Made by a program: the position numbers and the translations under genes. Of a DNA stretch of 10,655 bases, positions 7,127 to 10,655 are shown in pieces. Origin of the DNA: Vallitaleaceae bacterium (GTDB taxonomy: Bacteria; Bacillota; Clostridia; Lachnospirales; Vallitaleaceae); contig JAQICP010000493.1 of NCBI GenBank assembly GCA_027858555.1, positions 1 to 10,655 of the forward strand, in the 5' to 3' direction. The first letter of the stretch is position 1. The number at the start of each line of letters is the position of its first letter. The notes beneath the pieces are model-generated. The model saw nothing but the letters and a program-made list of their open reading frames with translations, was not told where the DNA came from and ran no database searches.

Positions 7127-7840
7127 TTATTTAAAGATTTGATCGATTAATGGCACAATAGCTAAATAGTATAAAGGTGGAATCAAAATGGCTGGTAGTA
7201 AATTAGCTGTTTTGATTTTTTTGATTTCAAGCATATTGATACCTAAACTAAATATAAGGATACCGCCGATAATGGAGATTTCTCTTATAATCTCTGTGGT
7301 CAGGTAAGGCTCTAAAAAACCTGCAAACAACGTGATGGCACCTTGATAGACAAGAACGGATATGGCTGAAAATATAACGCCAATGCCAAGGGTTGAAGTT
7401 AGTATGATGGCAGTTACACCGTCAAGAACAGATTTTGCATAAAGCATATCATGATTGCCACGAAGACCACTGTCAAGTGAACCAAGAATAGCCATGGTAC
7501 CAACACAAAATAGCAAACTGGCAGTTACGAAACCTGCAGCTATATTATGCTCACCTTTACCTACTTTAGATTGTAGCATTTCACCAAGATGCTTCAGTCT
7601 TAAATCTAGATCAATTAATTCACCGAGTATGCCACCAATAACGAGACTTATGATAAACAGGATAGGCTCGCCTCCGTTTTGCATACCATTAATAGTAGTT
7701 GAAATACCAATAAATAGAACCGCCAAAGCAACGCCGTGCATGATGGTTATTTTGTATTTCTCATTTAATCCATTTTTGAGTAATAGCCCGATAAGGCTTC
7801 CGATAATGATGATTGCCGTATTAACATAAGTACCTAACAT
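7127..7840 (-). CDS. DUF554 (YqgA/YdfK-like) integral membrane protein
   Basis: The 237-aa protein is strongly hydrophobic, with about seven or eight membrane segments, roughly at residues 3-21, 35-51, 59-74, 104-121, 137-160, 189-204 and 215-231. DUF554 hallmarks are GGILGELIDLD (69-79) and CVGTMAILGSLDSGL (112-126), followed by KSVLDG near 136-141. The ATG at 7840 is preferred over an in-frame TTG at 7852, because GGAG (7850-7847) lies six bases before the ATG and overlaps the TTG. Function is unknown; a transporter role is only a guess from topology. It is on the minus strand, convergent with rsmI, and downstream of abrB with its own probable promoter. Confidence 0.93.
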   Translation of the reverse strand: MLGTYVNTAIIIIGSLIGLLLKNGLNEKYKITIMHGVALAVLFIGISTTINGMQNGGEPILFIISLVIGGILGELIDLDLRLKHLGEMLQSKVGKGEHNIAAGFVTASLLFCVGTMAILGSLDSGLRGNHDMLYAKSVLDGVTAIILTSTLGIGVIFSAISVLVYQGAITLFAGFLEPYLTTEIIREISIIGGILIFSLGINMLEIKKIKTANLLPAILIPPLYYLAIVPLIDQIFK

Positions 7841-7878
7841 ATCTGTCTCCAATCAAGTTTGTAATATAGCTTATGCCC

Positions 7879-7887
7879 ATAATACCA
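7879..7887 (-). promoter_or_regulatory. Putative extended -10 promoter of the DUF554 gene
   Basis: On the minus strand TGGTATTAT (7887-7879) fits the TGnTATAAT extended -10 with one mismatch and lies about 40 bases before the ATG. The -35 region at a 17-base spacer is poor (TTTTAT). The -10 overlaps one arm of the inverted pair TATGCCCAT (7872-7880) and ATGGGCATA (7971-7979). Confidence 0.35.
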
Positions 7888-7982
7888 TAATGATAAAAGA
7901 TATAAAAGGGCAATGCAAAATAATTAATTCTAAAGGTGTAGATTAGGCATGATAAAAAGACGCTCGATAGATGGGCATATTG

Positions 7983-8007
7983 AAAAAAGATTATTAAGTT
8001 GGTAATA
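7983..8007 (-). terminator. Weak candidate terminator downstream of abrB
   Basis: Read on the minus strand, TATTA (8007-8003) pairs with TAATA (7996-7992), and three bases later comes a run of six Ts (7988-7983). The stem is only five A/T pairs, so this may be an unrelated A/T-rich stretch. It is the only termination-like signal seen between abrB and the DUF554 gene. Confidence 0.25.
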
Positions 8008-8018
8008 GTTGGCATAAA

Positions 8019-8303
8019 CTATGAATTGCTAGTAGACTTGCTAGATGTGATTGATAAACCTGCCAATGTGGCCATCTCTTCAATAGACTCTTTTGAAATG
8101 CGTTTACCACGGTAACTAATTAGATTTTTAGTATTACCTGTGAAGATATCCCCTGGTGCATACTTTCTGATGACAAGCATCTGATCTCTGATAAATATTT
8201 CAACTGAATCATCGTAACTGATGGATAGTTTTTTGCGTAAATCTGCTGGAATTGTGATACGACCTAATGAATCAACTTTTCTTACATAACCTGTTGTGAA
8301 CAT
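8019..8303 (-). CDS. abrB: AbrB/SpoVT-type transition state regulator
   Basis: AbrB-type proteins are small dimeric swapped-hairpin DNA-binding proteins that control stationary-phase and sporulation genes. The 94-aa length equals that of Bacillus AbrB. The N-terminal domain reads TGYVRKVDSLGRITIP at residues 4-19, followed by LRKKLSI, VEIFIRDQMLVIRKY and an altered C-terminal part (YRGKRISKESIEEMA). The cysteine found near position 54 in Bacillus AbrB is replaced here (DIFTGNT region), so a distinct paralogue such as Abh or SpoVT-like cannot be excluded. A perfect AGGAGG (8313-8308) lies four bases before the ATG at 8303. The gene follows rsmI in Bacillus too, but here the DUF554 gene lies between them. 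It is divergent from the trp T-box promoter. Confidence 0.92.
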   Translation of the reverse strand: MFTTGYVRKVDSLGRITIPADLRKKLSISYDDSVEIFIRDQMLVIRKYAPGDIFTGNTKNLISYRGKRISKESIEEMATLAGLSITSSKSTSNS

Positions 8304-8346
8304 AAAACCTCCTCGGACTGAGTCGTCCTGATATGAATAGAATTGG

Positions 8347-8358
8347 GCGCTAGAGCGC
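8347..8358. repeat. Perfect GCGCT-AG-AGCGC inverted repeat in abrB leader
   Basis: GCGCT (8347-8351) and AGCGC (8354-8358) form an unusually GC-rich palindrome in this AT-rich gap. It lies between the predicted abrB start site and the abrB ATG, and a second smaller repeat, GGAC (8315-8318) with GTCC (8325-8328), lies beside the ribosome binding site. It could be an operator or an mRNA hairpin; nothing decides between these. Confidence 0.4.
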
Positions 8359-8376
8359 AGTAGATGTGTCTATCTA

Positions 8377-8405
8377 AGTTTATCAGAATGGAAACCTTCT
8401 GTAAA
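8377..8405 (-). promoter_or_regulatory. Predicted abrB promoter
   Basis: On the minus strand TTTACA (8405-8400) is followed after exactly 17 bases by TAAACT (8382-8377), and a TG one base before it gives an extended -10. The match is 5/6 at -35 and 4/6 at -10. Position about 75 bases upstream of the abrB ATG is plausible and leaves a leader with two small hairpins. Confidence 0.5.
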
Positions 8406-8437
8406 GTGAGAATTGCCCATTATATCGCAAAGATTGC

Positions 8438-8466
8438 TTTACATCACTACATTCCTGTGCTATAAT
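8438..8466 (+). promoter_or_regulatory. Strong sigma-A-type promoter of the trp T-box leader
   Basis: TTTACA (8438-8443) and a perfect TATAAT (8461-8466) are separated by 17 bases, and TGC immediately before the -10 completes an extended -10 element. Transcription should begin near 8473, just upstream of T-box stem I. It points away from the predicted abrB promoter, with the two -35 boxes about 33 bases apart. Confidence 0.85.
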
Positions 8467-8679
8467 ATTATAAAATCAGTGATTGGAATTAGTAGCACAA
8501 GGAATTTGTCTTAGCGAGCTGTCGGTTGGTGAAAGGTACAGCACAAAGAAATTATGTGAATGGATCCATGAGATGCTAGGTGAAAGCAGTTGCAAGTATC
8601 CGAAGCCGGGAACTCCCGTTATAGAGGTAAGATATCGAATGTATTATTTCTGTATCGGATGATAACACGCATTATTGGT

Positions 8680-8706
8680 AATCGTCTATAGAGGGGCGAT
8701 TTTTTT
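8680..8706 (+). terminator. Extra hairpin with seven-T tract inside the T-box leader
   Basis: AATCGTC (8680-8686) can pair with GGCGATT (8695-8701, one G/U pair) around an eight-base loop, followed by a T run at 8700-8706. By shape it is an intrinsic terminator, but it lies upstream of the canonical T-box antiterminator. It may be a first, tandem termination point or simply stem III of the leader. Confidence 0.5.
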
Positions 8707-8745
8707 ATACAATAATCGGCACTAATTGGGTGGCATAGCGAACTT

Positions 8746-8780
8746 ACTGTTCGTCCCATAAGGGACAGGGCAGTTTTTTT
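8746..8780 (+). terminator. T-box regulated terminator before trpE
   Basis: ACTGTTCGTCCC (8746-8757) pairs with 8762-8774 around the loop ATAA, giving a 12-bp stem with one bulged A (8767) and two G/U pairs, followed by seven Ts (8774-8780). The 5' arm shares 8749-8757 with the antiterminator, so the two structures exclude each other, as expected for T-box attenuation. Confidence 0.92.
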
Positions 8781-8879
8781 ATTGCCCAAATATTGGAAAT
8801 TGGGGACGGACTTCAAATTTACCCTAAGCCGTATCATACTGAAAAAAGAGAGCATGCATATAAACGAACGGAGGATATT

Positions 8880-10277
8880 ATGAGTAAAAAAATCTTAAAA
8901 GCTTACGTGGATAGTATCGTAGGAGATCTAGACACACCAATTACATTATATAAAAAATATGTTAGAAACAAGATTGGATTTTTACTTGAGAGTAAGGAAC
9001 AACCAAAAGGTCGTTATTCCATTCTCTCAACAAATCCGTACATAATGGTTAAAGCCTATGGAGACAAGATTCTAGTAACAAAAAGAGGTAAGACAACTGA
9101 GCTTACAGGAAGGGCTCTTGATGAAGTGAAACGTATTGTCGAGCGTTATGAGATTCATAACGATACAGACTTACCTTTTGTAGGTGGCGCTGTAGGAACT
9201 GTTGGCTATGATATGATTAAGCAATATGAAGCCATACCAAACGATAATATCGATTCTATTGGTACACCTGATCTACATCTGCTATTTGTAATGGAAGCGG
9301 TGGTCTATGATCATTTTAACCATACGACTAATATCGTAGTCTTAGAAGCTGATACCGAAGAAGGCAAAGAAAAAGCCTTAGAGCGCATCTATGAAATAAC
9401 AATGATGCTTCGAAAAGACATTGTTGTTGAACATGATGAGAATGATGAAATATTGAAATTCCAGAGCAATGTCAGCCGTAAGACTTATGAAGATGCAGTG
9501 AATAAGGCGAAGCAATATATCTATGACGGTGACATATTTCAAGTGGTTCTTTCACAAAGATGGAGTGCCCAGTGTCATACATCACCTTTAATGCTATATA
9601 GAAGACTTAGACGTCTGAATCCATCACCATACATGTATTATTTCAAGATGGATGACTACTACATAGTAGGCAGTTCACCTGAGATGCTTGTTGAAATAAA
9701 GAAAGACCGCGTATCCAATTGTCCTATAGCAGGAACAAGACCTAGAGGTAAAGATGAAGCGGAAGATATGCAACTGGCAGAAGAGTTAATTAATGATCAA
9801 AAAGAAATTGCTGAGCACATCATGCTTGTGGACCTGGGTCGTAATGACATGGGTAAGATCTCTAAAATAGGTTCAGTGGAAGTTACCAGATACATGGAAG
9901 TTCAAAACTACTCACATGTCATGCACATTGTTTCCCTAGTTGAAGGCGAAAAGGCGAAAGATAAAGATATGTTCGAAGTGTTGATGAGCTTTTTACCTGC
10001 AGGGACTTTATCAGGCGCGCCTAAGATTAGAGCAATGGAAATTATAGAAGAGTTAGAGATTTCAAAACGCGGCATCTATGGTGGTGCGATTGGTTACTTT
10101 GGTTTTGATGGCGACATGGATATGTGTATTGCCATACGTACAATGGTGATCAAAGACAATATCGTACATGTTCAAGCAGGTGCTGGCATCGTAGCTGATT
10201 CTGACCCGACTAAAGAATTTGAAGAAACGGGTAGTAAGGCGAAGGCACTGATTACGGCAATTAATAGTAAGTTATAG
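8880..10277 (+). CDS. trpE: Anthranilate synthase component I
   Basis: TrpE converts chorismate to anthranilate with ammonia supplied by TrpG, the first committed step of tryptophan synthesis. The ATG at 8880 is chosen because GGAGG (8870-8874) precedes it; an open frame runs upstream to 8793 but has no such site. The 465-aa protein has LLES at 35-38 and NPSPYMY at 247-253, which form the tryptophan feedback site in the family, so allosteric inhibition is likely retained. Chorismate-enzyme motifs are IAGTRPRG (283-290), LVDLGRND (316-323), FLPAGTLSGAPK (371-382) and QAGAGIVADSDP (432-443). LLES and the downstream trpG favour TrpE over PabB. Regulation is by the T-box leader ending 100 bases before the start. 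Confidence 0.96.
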   Translation: MSKKILKAYVDSIVGDLDTPITLYKKYVRNKIGFLLESKEQPKGRYSILSTNPYIMVKAYGDKILVTKRGKTTELTGRALDEVKRIVERYEIHNDTDLPFVGGAVGTVGYDMIKQYEAIPNDNIDSIGTPDLHLLFVMEAVVYDHFNHTTNIVVLEADTEEGKEKALERIYEITMMLRKDIVVEHDENDEILKFQSNVSRKTYEDAVNKAKQYIYDGDIFQVVLSQRWSAQCHTSPLMLYRRLRRLNPSPYMYYFKMDDYYIVGSSPEMLVEIKKDRVSNCPIAGTRPRGKDEAEDMQLAEELINDQKEIAEHIMLVDLGRNDMGKISKIGSVEVTRYMEVQNYSHVMHIVSLVEGEKAKDKDMFEVLMSFLPAGTLSGAPKIRAMEIIEELEISKRGIYGGAIGYFGFDGDMDMCIAIRTMVIKDNIVHVQAGAGIVADSDPTKEFEETGSKAKALITAINSKL

Positions 10278-10311
10278 GCGAAGGAAACAAAGTAGCATAA
10301 CTTATTAGATA

Positions 10312-10353
10312 CTTGATGGGCGACATGCATAATAATGTAGCTACTCAATCAGG
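10312..10353 (+). other. Long imperfect hairpin in the trpE-trpG spacer
   Basis: CTTGAT (10312-10317) can pair with ATCAGG (10348-10353), and GCGACAT (10320-10326) with ATGTAGC (10335-10341, one mismatch), around an eight-base loop. A second small stem, CTATC/GATAG, lies near 10410-10425. No T run follows and no convincing promoter is visible in the 185-base spacer, so trpG is probably read from the trp promoter, perhaps with mRNA processing here. Confidence 0.35.
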
Positions 10354-10462
10354 TAAGAATAAAGCATAGTAAGAAGTTACTGAACAAACAAGGACATAGA
10401 TAACAATGCTATCAAGTGGATAGGCACTACGATCATAACGATAGCGTAAATAGGAGGTATAT

Positions 10463-10655
10463 ATGATTTTACTAATAGATAATTACGATTCGTTTACATA
10501 TAACTTATATCAATATATGGGTGAATTCGACCCAGATATCAAGGTCATTAGAAATGATGAGATTACAAGTGCGGAGGTTCTTCTTATGAACCCTGACAGA
10601 CTGGTCATTTCACCAGGACCTAAGACGCCAAAAGAAGCTGGCAATTGCGTAGACA
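10463..10655 (+). CDS. trpG: Anthranilate synthase component II (glutamine amidotransferase), 5' part
   Basis: The frame begins at an ATG at 10463 with a perfect AGGAGGT (10452-10458) five bases upstream and stays open to the end of the window, giving 64 codons of an expected 190 or so. The N-terminus reads MILLIDNYDSFTYNLYQY and VISPGP lies at residues 48-53, both hallmarks of class I glutamine amidotransferases of the TrpG/PabA type; the catalytic Cys-His-Glu triad lies beyond the window. It provides ammonia from glutamine to TrpE. Use as a shared TrpG/PabA is possible, since the two cannot be told apart on this stretch. Confidence 0.95.
   Translation, partial: MILLIDNYDSFTYNLYQYMGEFDPDIKVIRNDEITSAEVLLMNPDRLVISPGPKTPKEAGNCVD

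Larger units (their letters stand above)
8473..8780 (+). promoter_or_regulatory. Trp-specific T-box leader upstream of trpE
   Basis: T-box leaders sense uncharged tRNA and allow read-through of a terminator. Stem I can be traced: TGGA (8484-8487) pairs with TCCA (8565-8568); the specifier loop has AGTA (8491-8494) on one side and AATGGA (8559-8564) on the other; CACA..AATTT (8496-8507) pairs with AAATT..TGTG (8549-8558); and GCTGT/ACAGC (8518-8522, 8538-8542) closes an apical loop with GGTTGGTGAAA. The specifier is UGG (8561-8563), Trp. The antiterminator forms from TGGG (8727-8730) with CCCA (8755-8758) and GCGAAC (8738-8743) with GTTCGT (8749-8754), flanking an exact 7-nt bulge, UGGCAUA (8731-8737). 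UGGC complements GCCA, matching the G73 discriminator of tRNA(Trp). The class and specificity are well supported; stem II and III details are not resolved. Confidence 0.93.

Noticed and set aside
7455..7829. Plus-strand frame of 124 codons opposite the DUF554 gene
   Set aside because: It is a shadow of a clear membrane protein gene, and its composition is the complement of hydrophobic codons.
7821..8015. Minus-strand frame of 64 codons between abrB and the DUF554 gene
   Set aside because: It has no good ribosome binding site, overlaps the DUF554 start, and covers the region with the predicted promoter; it looks like an AT-rich chance frame.
8797..8815. GGGGACGG stretch resembling edges of REP-like elements seen in some Firmicutes
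   Set aside because: No matching inverted copy or transposase is present nearby, so a mobile-element remnant cannot be supported.
8619..8855. Minus-strand open frame of 78 codons across the T-box leader
   Set aside because: It is antisense to a well-supported structured leader and has no ribosome binding site or recognisable product.
8793..8879. N-terminal extension of trpE by 29 residues
   Set aside because: There is no ribosome binding site at 8793, the stretch lies just after the T-box terminator, and GGAGG at 8870-8874 marks the ATG at 8880.
10316..10369. Seventeen-codon ATG frame in the trpE-trpG spacer
   Set aside because: No ribosome binding site precedes it, and the sequence is better explained by the hairpin at 10312-10353.

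Overview
The window looks like a chromosomal segment of an AT-rich, low-GC Gram-positive bacterium, most probably a member of the Clostridia (Lachnospirales-like; inferred from gene content and order, not from a search). Ribosome binding sites are of the strong AGGAGG type, promoters often carry an extended -10 (TGnTATAAT), and gene order follows the conserved Firmicutes tmk block known from Bacillus subtilis: yaaO-tmk-yaaQ(darA)-yaaR-holB-yaaT(ricT)-yabB-rsmI-abrB. I see no mobile element, CRISPR array, tRNA or rRNA.

Layout. Positions 1-293 hold a terminator of an unseen upstream gene, a small AT-rich direct repeat, a possible 39-codon ORF and an extended -10 promoter. Positions 294-6046 form one plus-strand operon: PLP-dependent Orn/Lys/Arg decarboxylase, thymidylate kinase, a DarA/PstA-type PII-like protein, YaaR (DUF327), DNA polymerase III delta prime, the PSP1 protein YaaT/RicT, and a tRNA1(Val) N6-adenine methyltransferase. 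After a 184-nt gap with a hexamer tandem repeat comes rsmI (6231-7073). Two minus-strand genes follow: a DUF554 membrane protein (7127-7840) and an AbrB/SpoVT-type transition regulator (8019-8303). Divergent from abrB, a strong plus-strand promoter (8438-8466) drives a long T-box leader (about 8473-8780) whose specifier is UGG (Trp) and whose antiterminator bulge is UGGC, then trpE (8880-10277) and the first 64 codons of trpG (from 10463), which runs off the window.

How the genes work together. The first block is a housekeeping mixture of nucleotide metabolism and replication (tmk, holB), RNA modification (yabB, rsmI), RNA decay/sporulation signalling (ricT) and nucleotide signalling (darA). 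The second block is tryptophan synthesis: TrpE and TrpG make anthranilate from chorismate and glutamine, and the leader should allow read-through only when tRNA(Trp) is uncharged.

Nothing here is a clear new defence or mobile system. The points worth a second look are: two small ORFs/hairpins in the first operon that share a TRT[GS]GT peptide and a CGTAC-GTACG stem; a DarA homologue with changes at several residues expected to contact cyclic di-AMP; an extra hairpin plus seven-T tract inside the trp T-box leader upstream of the canonical antiterminator; a structured 185-nt trpE-trpG spacer; and loss of yabA and yazA from the conserved order.
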